A stretch of 64,000 nt of DNA from Malaciobacter molluscorum LMG 25693 (GTDB lineage: Bacteria > Campylobacterota > Campylobacteria > Campylobacterales > Arcobacteraceae): assembly GCF_003544935.1 (NCBI RefSeq), contig NZ_CP032098.1, positions 62,001 through 126,000 on the forward strand, given 5' to 3'. The position numbers were made by a program, and so were the translations under genes. The first letter of the stretch is position 1; each line of letters starts with the position of its first letter. Positions 1-8,172 of the stretch are shown here, in pieces. The notes beneath the pieces were generated by a model. That model was not told where the DNA came from, did not search any database, and saw only the letters and a program-made list of their open reading frames with translations.

Positions 1-906
1 AGAAACTGGATGTTCAACTTGAAGTCTTGTATTCATTTCCATAAAATAGAAGTTTTGTTGGTCATCTGCTAAAAATTCAAATGTACCTGCACCTTCATAG
101 TTTAAGTATTTTGTAGCTTTTACAGCAACTTCATGAAGTTTTGCTCTTGTCTCATCATTTAATAAAATAGCAGGAGATTCTTCAATTACTTTTTGATGTC
201 TTCTTTGTAAAGAACAATCTCTTTCACCTATATGAATAGCATTACCATGTGAATCACCAACCACTTGAACTTCAATGTGTCTTGGGTTATTGATAAATCT
301 CTCAAGGTACATAGTTCCATCACCAAATGCCGCAAGAGCTTCAGATGAAGCTGCCATAAATAAATGGTCAAATTCTGATTCTTCATTGATAAGTCTCATA
401 CCTCTACCACCGCCACCAGCAGCAGCTTTAGCCATAATAGGGTAACCAATTTCTCTAGCTACTTTTCTACCCTCTTCTACAGAGTGTACAGAACCTTCAC
501 TACCTGGAACAACAGGAACCCCTGCTCTTACCATTTCATCTTTTGCTTTAGATTTGTCAGCCATTTTTTCCATTACTTCAACAGAAGGACCAATAAATTT
601 GATATTATGTAATCTACAAATCTCTACAAAATCTTGATTTTCTGATAAAAATCCATAACCAGGGAAAATAGCATCACATCCAGTCATTTCTGCTGCAGTT
701 ATAATTGCTGGTATATTTAAATACGAGTCAATTGATTTTGCTCCACCAATACATACAGCTTCATCTGCATGTTTTAAATATGAAGCTTCTTTATCACCTG
801 CACTATAAATTGCAACTGATTTTTTTCCCATCTCTCTTATTGTTCTAATAGCTCTTTGAACAATTTCACCTCTATTAGCTATTAAAATTTTCTTAATTTC
901 AGCCAT
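1..906 (-). CDS. accC: Biotin carboxylase subunit of acetyl-CoA carboxylase (partial, C-terminus outside window)
   Basis: Biotin carboxylase carboxylates the biotin on AccB using ATP and bicarbonate, the first half-reaction of malonyl-CoA synthesis in the cytoplasm. The frame is open from an ATG at 904-906 to base 1, giving 302 codons of a protein that usually has about 450. The N-terminus MAEIKKILIANRGEI is the conserved biotin-carboxylase start, and the last residues in the window (EMNTRLQVEHPVS) are the ATP-grasp active-site region. The C-terminal third lies beyond the window. accB lies 13 bp upstream on the same strand, so the two form the usual accBC operon. Confidence 0.96.
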   Translation of the reverse strand, partial: MAEIKKILIANRGEIVQRAIRTIREMGKKSVAIYSAGDKEASYLKHADEAVCIGGAKSIDSYLNIPAIITAAEMTGCDAIFPGYGFLSENQDFVEICRLHNIKFIGPSVEVMEKMADKSKAKDEMVRAGVPVVPGSEGSVHSVEEGRKVAREIGYPIMAKAAAGGGGRGMRLINEESEFDHLFMAASSEALAAFGDGTMYLERFINNPRHIEVQVVGDSHGNAIHIGERDCSLQRRHQKVIEESPAILLNDETRAKLHEVAVKATKYLNYEGAGTFEFLADDQQNFYFMEMNTRLQVEHPVS

Positions 907-919
907 ATTTAGCTCTTTC

Positions 920-1390
920 TTATAGTTTTTCTATAGTAAACAGTGGCATATCGTATTCTACTGGGTCAGCATCATTTACTAATACTTCCAAAATTTTGCA
1001 ATCACACTCTGCTTCTACTTCATTCATAATTTTCATAGCCTCTAAAATACATAGAGTTTGTCCTTTTCTTACTGTATCCCCAGCTTTTACAAATGCTGGT
1101 GAATTAGGTGATGGAGCAGCATAGTATGTTCCTACCATTGGAGAATTTATAGTATCAGAACAAGTTTGATTTCCTTTTTCTGTTGTGCAAGATGTTTCAG
1201 TTGGAGCACTAATAGATGAAGCTGAAGCTGGTGCAGTTTGTTGTACTGCAGTAGCAACAGGAGCCATCTCTACTGTTCCGTCAAAACCTCTCCCTATAGA
1301 AATCTCAAAATCGCCCTCTTTTATTTTTAATTTATTAAGTTCGCTTTTGTCAAATACTTTAATAAGTTCTTTAATTTCTTTAAAATCCAT
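920..1390 (-). CDS. accB: Biotin carboxyl carrier protein of acetyl-CoA carboxylase
   Basis: AccB carries the biotin that AccC carboxylates and that the AccAD transferase uses to make malonyl-CoA. The protein has 156 residues, normal for the family. It has an N-terminal helical domain (about 1-40), a flexible Ala/Pro/Ser/Thr-rich linker (about 41-80) and a C-terminal biotinyl-lipoyl domain. The biotinylation site AMKIMNE places the modified lysine at residue 120. It is first in the accB-accC operon; the start ATG is preceded by AAGGTACGTCAT, giving a plausible ribosome site. Confidence 0.96.
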   Translation of the reverse strand: MDFKEIKELIKVFDKSELNKLKIKEGDFEISIGRGFDGTVEMAPVATAVQQTAPASASSISAPTETSCTTEKGNQTCSDTINSPMVGTYYAAPSPNSPAFVKAGDTVRKGQTLCILEAMKIMNEVEAECDCKILEVLVNDADPVEYDMPLFTIEKL

Positions 1391-1467
1391 ATGACGTACC
1401 TTTTTTATAAAATTTCGCTATAATATAGCAAAAAAATGATTATAAGCTAATTTAAAATGGAGAATAT

Positions 1468-1902
1468 GTGTTAAATGATAGAAATTTTATAAATATTGCA
1501 CATGAAATTGCAAGTGCTTCAAAGTGCGTATCAAAGCAAGTTGGTGCAGTTATTGTAAAAGATGGAAGAATTTTATCTACAGGATATAATGGAACTCCTT
1601 CTGGATATATAAATTGTAGTGAACATTGGCATGATGAATATACAAGTAATCATCATGAGTGGTCAAAAACTTATGAAATCCATGCAGAGATGAATGCTAT
1701 AATTTGGGCAGCAAGAAAAGGTATAAGTATAGAAGATGCCACTATTTACGTGACTTTAGAACCATGTTCTGAATGTTCAAAGAATTTGATAGCAAGTGGA
1801 ATAAAAAGAATTGTTTATGATAGAGCTTATGAACATACAAATTCTGAAGTAGTAGCAAAGTTCATTAAAGAAAATGGAGTAATCATAGAGCAAATAAAAT
1901 AA
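1468..1902 (+). CDS. dCMP/cytidine deaminase family protein
   Basis: This is a ComEB/dCMP-deaminase-type zinc enzyme that would convert dCMP to dUMP for dTMP synthesis. The zinc and catalytic motifs are HAEMN (His72, Glu74) and PCSEC (Cys100, Cys103). It has 144 residues, close to family length. The start is a GTG at 1468; the ATG two bases earlier runs into a stop at once. The downstream methyltransferase gene begins at the last base of the stop codon (TAATG), so the two are translationally coupled. Substrate could also be another cytosine nucleotide, but the HAEMNAI/PCSEC spacing fits dCMP deaminases well. Confidence 0.88.
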   Translation: MLNDRNFINIAHEIASASKCVSKQVGAVIVKDGRILSTGYNGTPSGYINCSEHWHDEYTSNHHEWSKTYEIHAEMNAIIWAARKGISIEDATIYVTLEPCSECSKNLIASGIKRIVYDRAYEHTNSEVVAKFIKENGVIIEQIK

Positions 1903-2468
1903 TGCAAATAGATAATCATATTTTTTATAAAGAGGCTTTAAAAGAGTATGGCATTACTGCAAGAGGTGTTCATTGGAACTCTCAATTCTCCCAATATGTT
2001 AGATTTGAAGTAATAACTAAATTTATTAATAATATCAAAGAAAGCTCAATAGCAGATGCTGGATGTGGTTTTGCAGAGTATTTAAAATTCTTACATAATA
2101 AAGATCAGTTACCAAAAGATTATATAGGAATAGATAGAGAAAATTATATGCTTGAAATAAGTAAAGAAAGATTTCCTAGTTATGATTTTTTACAAATAAA
2201 TATTGTAAAAGATGAAAAATTACCTAAAAAAGATTACTATATATGTAGTGGAGCAATGAATTTGTTAAATCAAGAGGATGTTTATACTTTTATTTTTAAA
2301 TGTTTTTCAAGTAGTAGAAAAGCATTTATATTTAATTATTTGAAAAATGAAACATTTGTGAATGTTCCAAAATCTAATATTATAAATTTTTGTAAAAAAA
2401 TATCAAGAAATATACAAATTGATGAGAAATATTTAAACAATGATTTTACAATCTGCCTAAATAAATAA
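1902..2468 (+). CDS. Putative class I SAM-dependent methyltransferase
   Basis: A 188-residue cytoplasmic protein with a glycine-rich SAM-binding loop, ADAGCGFAEY (residues 51-60), followed by an acidic residue at the end of the second strand (IGIDRE), which is the usual order of methyltransferase motifs I and II. The remainder is divergent and I cannot name a substrate. It starts at the final base of the dCMP deaminase stop codon, so both are probably made from one message. It is not related in sequence to the lactate genes that follow after a 58-bp gap. Confidence 0.6.
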   Translation: MQIDNHIFYKEALKEYGITARGVHWNSQFSQYVRFEVITKFINNIKESSIADAGCGFAEYLKFLHNKDQLPKDYIGIDRENYMLEISKERFPSYDFLQINIVKDEKLPKKDYYICSGAMNLLNQEDVYTFIFKCFSSSRKAFIFNYLKNETFVNVPKSNIINFCKKISRNIQIDEKYLNNDFTICLNK

Positions 2469-2497
2469 AATATCATAAGATTTTCATATAGGTTGTG

Positions 2498-2503
2498 TAA
2501 AAT
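2498..2503 (+). promoter_or_regulatory. Putative -10 element for the lut operon
   Basis: TAAAAT lies 24 bp before the lutA start, in the context TGTGTAAAAT, with the AAAGGAG ribosome site immediately before the ATG. Campylobacterota promoters depend mainly on a -10 hexamer, so this is a reasonable call from sequence alone. No operator is evident. Confidence 0.35.
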
Positions 2504-2526
2504 ACTACTTAACTAAAGGAGTTTAT

Positions 2527-3270
2527 ATGAAAATTGGGTTATTTATACCTTGCTTTATGAATGAACTATATCCAGATGTATGTGTTGCTACATATAAGTT
2601 ACTTAAAAATCTAAATATAGATATTGATTATCCTATGAGCCAAACATGCTGTGGTCAGCCAATGGCAAATTCAGGATGTTCAAAAGATATAGAAACTTTA
2701 GCAAAGCAATTTGTCGAGACATTTAAAGATTATGATTATATTGTTGCACCAAGTGGATCATGTGTTGCAATGGTAAAAGATCATTATGGTGTATTTTTTA
2801 AAGATGATGCAGATTATAATAAAGTTAAAACTTCTATTTATGAAGTATGTGAATTTTTACATGATGTTATCAAAATTGATAAACTTGATGTAAGTTTTCC
2901 ATATAAAGTAGGGTTACATAACTCATGTCATGGACATAGAATGTTAAAACTTGCAACTCCTAGTGAACTTAATATTCCATATGATTCAAAATTAAAAAAT
3001 CTATTATCATTGGTTAAAGATATTGAACTTGTAACATTAAAAAGAGAAGATGAATGTTGTGGTTTTGGTGGTACTTTTAGTGTTACTGAAGAAGACATTT
3101 CTATTGCGATGGGAAAAGATAGAATAAAAGATCATCTTGATTCTCATGCTCAAATTATTACAGGTGCAGATATGTCATGTCTGATGCATATGGATGGAAT
3201 CATTAATAGAAATAATGAGAACATAAAAGTGATGCATATTGTAGAAATATTAGCAGGAGTTACAAAATGA
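2527..3270 (+). CDS. lutA: L-lactate oxidation iron-sulfur protein LutA
   Basis: LutA is one of three subunits of the flavin-independent L-lactate dehydrogenase LutABC that oxidises L-lactate to pyruvate. It has 247 residues made of two CCG (DUF224) domains: TCCGQP with Cys41-Cys42 and DECCGFGG with Cys177-Cys178, plus HNSCHG at 131-136. These cysteine-rich motifs bind an iron-sulfur cluster in related proteins. A strong AAAGGAG site precedes the ATG. The stop overlaps the lutB start by four bases, so lutABC forms a tight operon. Confidence 0.93.
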   Translation: MKIGLFIPCFMNELYPDVCVATYKLLKNLNIDIDYPMSQTCCGQPMANSGCSKDIETLAKQFVETFKDYDYIVAPSGSCVAMVKDHYGVFFKDDADYNKVKTSIYEVCEFLHDVIKIDKLDVSFPYKVGLHNSCHGHRMLKLATPSELNIPYDSKLKNLLSLVKDIELVTLKREDECCGFGGTFSVTEEDISIAMGKDRIKDHLDSHAQIITGADMSCLMHMDGIINRNNENIKVMHIVEILAGVTK

Positions 3271-4643
3271 GTAGCAAACACCCATTAAATGCGAAAGCTT
3301 TTGTTGCAAATGATGAGAGAATGCATTGGCATGATAAAGCTTTATGGTTTGTAAGAGAAAAAAGAGATATTACTTCAAAAACAATTCCAGAATGGGAACA
3401 GTTAAGAGAGTATGCAAATAGTATAAAAACACATACTATGGCAAATTTAGATAAGTATCTTATTGAGTTTGAAAAAAATGCACAAGAACGAGGTATTAAA
3501 GTACATTGGGCAAAAGATGCACAAGAACATAATGAAATTGTTTATAATATTTTAAAAGAAAATAATGCAAAAAAACTAGTAAAATCTAAATCTATGCTAA
3601 CTGAAGAGTGCCATTTAAACCCTTTTTTAATTAATAAAGGAATAGAAGTTATTGATACAGATTTAGGTGAAAGAATTGTTCAGTTAAGAGATGAACCACC
3701 TTCACATGTGGTTTTACCTGCAATACACTTAAAAAAACAAGATGTTTCAGATACATTTCATGAACACTTAGGAACGCAAAAAGGGAATTATGATCCTACA
3801 TATTTAACAAGAGCAGCAAGAGCTAATTTAAGAGAGAAGTTCTTAAGTGCTGATGCTGGAATAACAGGGGTGAATTTTGCTATTGCAAATACAGGAGGAG
3901 TTGTAGTTTGTACAAATGAAGGTAATGCAGATATGGGTGCAAATACTCCTAAACTTCATATTGCTTGTATGGGAATAGAAAAAATAATCCCTAGATTAGA
4001 AGATTTAAGTGTATTTACAAGATTACTTGCAAGAAGTGCAACTGGACAAGCTATTACATCATATACTTCTCATTTTCATGGACCAGTTAGTGGTGGTCAA
4101 ATGCATATTGTAATTGTTGATAATAAAAGATCACCATTTTTAAAATCGCAAAAATATCAAAAAGCGTTAAATTGTATTAGATGTGGTGCATGTATGAATA
4201 CTTGTCCAATTTTTAGAAGAAGTGGAGGACACTCATATGAGTATGTTATTCCTGGACCTATTGGATCTTCACTTGCTACATTTCGAGATCCTAAAAAACA
4301 TAAAACATTATCTTTCGCTTGTACTTTATGTGGTTCATGCACTAATGTTTGTCCTGTAAAAATTGATTTGGATTCACAACTTTATAATCATAGACAAGAT
4401 TTAACACAACAAGGTATTATAGATTCTAAGAAAAAGTTTATGTTAAAATCAGCATCTTGGCTTATGTCACATCCAACATTATTTGATATAGCTGGAAAAA
4501 TTGCAAGAAAAGTTGTCCCTTTATTACCAAAATCAATACTTTATACAAAATCAAATGTGTGGGGTAAAAATCGAGATCTACCTCAAATGCCAAAAAACAG
4601 TTTTAAAGAACTTTATAAAAAAGGGATTGAAGATGACAAGTAA
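3267..4643 (+). CDS. lutB: L-lactate oxidation iron-sulfur protein LutB
   Basis: LutB is the large iron-sulfur subunit of L-lactate dehydrogenase LutABC. In the 458 residues I see an LUD domain (about 60-290) followed by two ferredoxin-like [4Fe-4S] motifs, CIRCGACMNTCP starting at Cys303 and CTLCGSCTNVCP starting at Cys352, then the LutB C-terminal region. Length and domain order match the family. It overlaps lutA by 4 bp and lutC by 11 bp, implying coupled translation and a stoichiometric complex. Confidence 0.93.
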   Translation: MSSKHPLNAKAFVANDERMHWHDKALWFVREKRDITSKTIPEWEQLREYANSIKTHTMANLDKYLIEFEKNAQERGIKVHWAKDAQEHNEIVYNILKENNAKKLVKSKSMLTEECHLNPFLINKGIEVIDTDLGERIVQLRDEPPSHVVLPAIHLKKQDVSDTFHEHLGTQKGNYDPTYLTRAARANLREKFLSADAGITGVNFAIANTGGVVVCTNEGNADMGANTPKLHIACMGIEKIIPRLEDLSVFTRLLARSATGQAITSYTSHFHGPVSGGQMHIVIVDNKRSPFLKSQKYQKALNCIRCGACMNTCPIFRRSGGHSYEYVIPGPIGSSLATFRDPKKHKTLSFACTLCGSCTNVCPVKIDLDSQLYNHRQDLTQQGIIDSKKKFMLKSASWLMSHPTLFDIAGKIARKVVPLLPKSILYTKSNVWGKNRDLPQMPKNSFKELYKKGIEDDK

Positions 4644-5220
4644 AGAACAAATATTAGCTTCAATTAGAGAAGATAGAGTAGTTGTAGATACAAACCTTCC
4701 ATCTTATGATAATTTTGGAATGAAATTTGAAAATAAATTTGAGCAATATAAAAAGATGTTAGAGAGTGTTGGTGGAAATACTCTATGTATAAAAAAAGAA
4801 CAATTAGATGAAACAATAATGAATCTTTATCCAGATGCAAAAATTATTACTTCAAATGTAAAAGACTTTACAAAAGTAACATTTGATGCAAATGCACAAG
4901 ATGATATACACACTTTAAAAGATATAGAGTTGTGTGTTGTTGAAGGAAATTTTGCAGTTGCTGAAAATGGTGCAGTATGGGTAAAAAATAGTAATAATAG
5001 ACATAGAGGATTATATTTTATTTCTGAAAATATTGTAATAGTTGTTAAAAAAGATGAAATTGTAAATAATATGCATGAAGCTTATGAAAGAATAAGTTTT
5101 AATAGTGAAGATGCATATGGAGTATTTATAAGTGGACCTTCAAAAACAGCAGATATTGAACAGTCTTTAGTTATTGGTGCTCATGGTCCAAAATCTGGTT
5201 ATGTTATTTTTGTAGATTAG
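4633..5220 (+). CDS. lutC: L-lactate utilisation protein LutC
   Basis: LutC is the third subunit of LutABC. I place the start at the ATG 4633, which gives MTSKEQILASIRE, the usual LutC opening, and a protein of 195 residues. A longer in-frame reading from 4501 would translate sequence that codes for the end of LutB in another frame, so it is rejected. The protein consists of a single LUD domain with the family-like stretch VAENGAVW around residues 107-114. The start lies inside the last codons of lutB. Confidence 0.9.
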   Translation: MTSKEQILASIREDRVVVDTNLPSYDNFGMKFENKFEQYKKMLESVGGNTLCIKKEQLDETIMNLYPDAKIITSNVKDFTKVTFDANAQDDIHTLKDIELCVVEGNFAVAENGAVWVKNSNNRHRGLYFISENIVIVVKKDEIVNNMHEAYERISFNSEDAYGVFISGPSKTADIEQSLVIGAHGPKSGYVIFVD

Positions 5221-5249
5221 TGATATAATAGGTTTATTAAAGGAGAAGT

Positions 5250-7439
5250 TTGAAAAAAATCTTGATATTAATAAACCTCTTATTTTTTTCTGTTTGTTAT
5301 GCACAAACATCAACAAAAGAGATTCTTTTACTTCATTCTTACCATAAAGGTTATAAATGGACAGATGAAATTTCATCTGCAATAGAAAAAGAGTTTGCTT
5401 CTTATAATAATATAAATCTAACAACAGTCTATATGGATACCAAGAGAGTATCAAATAAAATTTACTATGAAAAACTTTATGAACTTTATAAAGAAGAGTT
5501 TAAAACTAGAAAATTTGATGTAATAATAGCAAGTGACAATTCAGCATTAGAGTTTTTAATAGAATATCAAAAAAGGCTTTTTCCTAATATACCTATTTTA
5601 TTTTGTGGTATAAACTATTTTGATGAATCAATTTTAGAAAAAAATGGTATGAAAAAATATGTTAGTGGAGTATTAGAACAAGTTGATTTAGAAAAGAATT
5701 TTGAATTAATTTCTAAAATTCATCCAAAATTAAAAAAATTAATAATTATAAATGATAAGTCAAGAACTGGACTTATTATGAAAGAAGATTTAGAAAAAAT
5801 ATTTCCAAAATATAGAAAAAAATTTAAAATAGAGTATATTGATGATATGAGAATGAATGAACTTAAAAAAGTTGTATCTAAAACAGATAAAAATACAGCT
5901 TTATTGTTTGTTCTTTTATTTAAAGATAAAACAGGAAAATTTTTCACTTATAAACAGAGTTTAAAACAGATAAAAAGTTTAGCTCATGTACCTATTTATG
6001 GTCTTTGGGATTTTTATTTAAATTATGGAGTGATTGGTGGATTATTAACTTCAGCTCAAGCGCAAGGTGAAGCTGTATCAAAAATGGCGATGAAAGTTTT
6101 AAATGGTACTGATATTTCACAAATACCAATATTAAAGAAATCACCAAATAGATATATATTTGATTATAATGAATTAAAAAAGTTTGATATAAATATTGAA
6201 AAATATTTAACAAATTACAAAATAATAAATAGACCTTTTTCTTTTTATAGAAAATATAAAATATTAGTTAATATTACAATCATTACAATGGTTATTTTCA
6301 TAATACTCATAATATTAATGAAAGCTAATATAAATAGAAGAAAAAAACTCCAAAGGGCACTTTCAAATAGATTAGAATTTGATAAAGTTTTACTTGATAC
6401 TATTCCAAATGCTATATATTATAAAAATGTTGATGGTAAATTTATAGGATGTAATTTAGCCTTTGCAGATTTAATGCAATTACCAAAACATGATATTATT
6501 GGAAAAACAGCATTTGAACTTTTTCCTGAAGATATTGCCATAAAAAATACACAAGTAGATGAAAAAATATTAAAAACTTTAGAAACTGATACTTCTGAGA
6601 TGGCACTTCATTTTAGTAATAAAGAGATTAAATATTTTATTTTGAATAAAGCAGTATATAAAAATATAGATGGACGAATCGGTGGTATTGTTTGTATTAT
6701 GGATGATATAACAGAAAGAGTACAACAAAAACAGTTTTTAATACAACAAAGTAAATTAGCTGAAATGGGCGATATGGTTGCAGCAATTGCTCACCAATGG
6801 AATGAACCTTTAGTTGAATTATCTGCGCAAGTTCAAGATATTCAAACTTCTTATTTGTTAAATGAATTAAAAGATTGTCAAGTAGAAGAGTTTGTTAAAG
6901 ATTCAATGATTCAAATACAGTATATGTCTAGAACATTAAATGATTTTAGGAACTTCTTAAAACCATCAACTAAAAAAGTTATATTTCTTATAAAAAAAGC
7001 ACTTGATGAAATAAATGAAATTATAGGAAAACAAGTATTTTATTCAAATATTGATATGCATTTTAATTATATTGATGGTGAAGATTTAGTTATTTATGGA
7101 TATGAAAATGAATTTAAACAAGTTTTATTAAATCTAATTAACAATGCAAAAAATAAGATTATGGAGAACCAAAGTGAAAAAAGAGGAAATATTATAATAA
7201 ATATTTCAAAAGAGCAGGAATATAATATTATAGAGATAATTGATGATGGAGGAGAAATAGATGAGAAAATCATCTCATCTATCTTTGAGCCTTATTTTAC
7301 AACAAAAACTGATGGAACAGGAATAGGGCTTTATATGGCTAAAGTAATAGTCGAAGATAAAATGCACGGTTTTATAAAAGTAAAAAACTTTGAGGGGAAT
7401 GTTGTTTTTACAATAAAAGTGCCTTATAAAAAGGATTAA
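5250..7439 (+). CDS. Membrane sensor histidine kinase with periplasmic ABC_sub_bind domain, PAS and kinase core
   Basis: A 729-residue kinase starting at a TTG (5250) with AAAGGAG upstream. Order: signal peptide (about 1-18), a periplasmic ligand-binding domain resembling ABC_sub_bind (about 20-325), one transmembrane helix (about 342-363), a PAS domain (about 375-490), then a kinase core with His515 in AHQWNEPLVELSA, N-box NLINNAKNK and G2-box GTGIGLYMAK. The H-box departs from the common HQWRQPL, and the G1 box reads DDGGEID rather than DNGGGI. It sits between lutABC and the TRAP operon, with its regulator one base downstream. I infer that it senses a carboxylate used by these genes. A paralogue lies at 47840-50020. 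Confidence 0.88.
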   Translation: MKKILILINLLFFSVCYAQTSTKEILLLHSYHKGYKWTDEISSAIEKEFASYNNINLTTVYMDTKRVSNKIYYEKLYELYKEEFKTRKFDVIIASDNSALEFLIEYQKRLFPNIPILFCGINYFDESILEKNGMKKYVSGVLEQVDLEKNFELISKIHPKLKKLIIINDKSRTGLIMKEDLEKIFPKYRKKFKIEYIDDMRMNELKKVVSKTDKNTALLFVLLFKDKTGKFFTYKQSLKQIKSLAHVPIYGLWDFYLNYGVIGGLLTSAQAQGEAVSKMAMKVLNGTDISQIPILKKSPNRYIFDYNELKKFDINIEKYLTNYKIINRPFSFYRKYKILVNITIITMVIFIILIILMKANINRRKKLQRALSNRLEFDKVLLDTIPNAIYYKNVDGKFIGCNLAFADLMQLPKHDIIGKTAFELFPEDIAIKNTQVDEKILKTLETDTSEMALHFSNKEIKYFILNKAVYKNIDGRIGGIVCIMDDITERVQQKQFLIQQSKLAEMGDMVAAIAHQWNEPLVELSAQVQDIQTSYLLNELKDCQVEEFVKDSMIQIQYMSRTLNDFRNFLKPSTKKVIFLIKKALDEINEIIGKQVFYSNIDMHFNYIDGEDLVIYGYENEFKQVLLNLINNAKNKIMENQSEKRGNIIINISKEQEYNIIEIIDDGGEIDEKIISSIFEPYFTTKTDGTGIGLYMAKVIVEDKMHGFIKVKNFEGNVVFTIKVPYKKD

Positions 7440-7440
7440 T

Positions 7441-8088
7441 ATGATGAAAATATTACTTTTAGAAGATAATAAAAAATTAAATGAAACAATAAAAAAAAGA
7501 TTGATGTTAAAAGGATATAAAGTTGACTCTTTTATTGATGGGAGTGAAGCTTATAATAGTTTAACAGAAGGATATAGCTGTTTTATTTTAGATATTAATG
7601 TTCCAAATATAGATGGAATAAAAATATTAAAAAAAATTAGAGAGTTTTATGATGAGGTTCCAATTATTATAATTAGTGCTTCAATAGAGCTTGAAATAAT
7701 TAAACAATCTTATGAATTTGGATGTAATGATTATTTAAAAAAACCTTTTTTTATTGATGAACTTGAAATAAAAGTGCAAAGACTTTGTAAAATTAGAAAT
7801 GACTTAATCTATTTTGATGAGAATTGTTATTTTGATTATAAAAGTTCTGTTGTATTTTTAGGTGTTGAAGAGTTAAGACTTACGAAAAAAGAGAGATTAT
7901 TAATGAATCTTTTTTTGACAAAAAGAAATCAAGTTTTAACATATGATACCATACAAAATTATGTATGGGAAGGAAGCTTTGCTTCTTTAGAATCTATAAG
8001 AAGTCTTATTAGACGCCTAAGAAAGGTACTTTCAAATAAATATATTGAAACAGTTGTGGACACTGGATATATCTTTAAAACTACATAA
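7441..8088 (+). CDS. OmpR/PhoB-type response regulator
   Basis: A 215-residue regulator with a receiver domain (acidic pair Glu8-Asp9, phosphoacceptor Asp51 in FILDINVP, Lys in KKPF) and a C-terminal winged-helix DNA-binding domain ending in RRLRKVL and a beta-hairpin. It begins two bases after the kinase stop, so the pair is co-expressed. Regulators of this type usually bind tandem direct repeats, and such a repeat (8109-8130) stands just downstream in front of the TRAP operon. I therefore infer that this protein controls the transporter. It is about as long as the paralogous regulator at 47196-47840 and shares the motif order. Confidence 0.92.
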   Translation: MMKILLLEDNKKLNETIKKRLMLKGYKVDSFIDGSEAYNSLTEGYSCFILDINVPNIDGIKILKKIREFYDEVPIIIISASIELEIIKQSYEFGCNDYLKKPFFIDELEIKVQRLCKIRNDLIYFDENCYFDYKSSVVFLGVEELRLTKKERLLMNLFLTKRNQVLTYDTIQNYVWEGSFASLESIRSLIRRLRKVLSNKYIETVVDTGYIFKTT

Positions 8089-8108
8089 AATTTACATAAT
8101 AAAGGAAA

Positions 8109-8130
8109 ATTATCATATCATTATCATATC
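8109..8130 (+). promoter_or_regulatory. Perfect 11-bp tandem repeat, candidate response-regulator operator
   Basis: ATTATCATATC occurs twice in direct succession (8109-8119 and 8120-8130). OmpR-family regulators typically bind two direct half-sites with 10-11 bp periodicity. The repeat lies 8 bp upstream of a -10-like TAAAAT (8138-8143), covering the -35 position, which is the layout of an activator site. The adjacent regulator gene ends 20 bp upstream. Confidence 0.6.
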
Positions 8131-8137
8131 AAATGGT

Positions 8138-8143
8138 TAAAAT
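8138..8143 (+). promoter_or_regulatory. Putative -10 element of the TRAP operon
   Basis: TAAAAT 30 bp before the ATG of the substrate-binding protein, directly downstream of the 11-bp tandem repeat and followed by an AAAAGGAG ribosome site. No recognisable -35 is present, consistent with activator dependence. Confidence 0.45.
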
Positions 8144-8172
8144 TTGAAACAATACATAAAAAGGAGAATGTT

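Noticed and set aside
4501-4632. N-terminal extension of lutC by 44 residues
   Set aside because: It reads through the end of lutB in another frame and gives an atypical sequence; the ATG at 4633 gives the family N-terminus.
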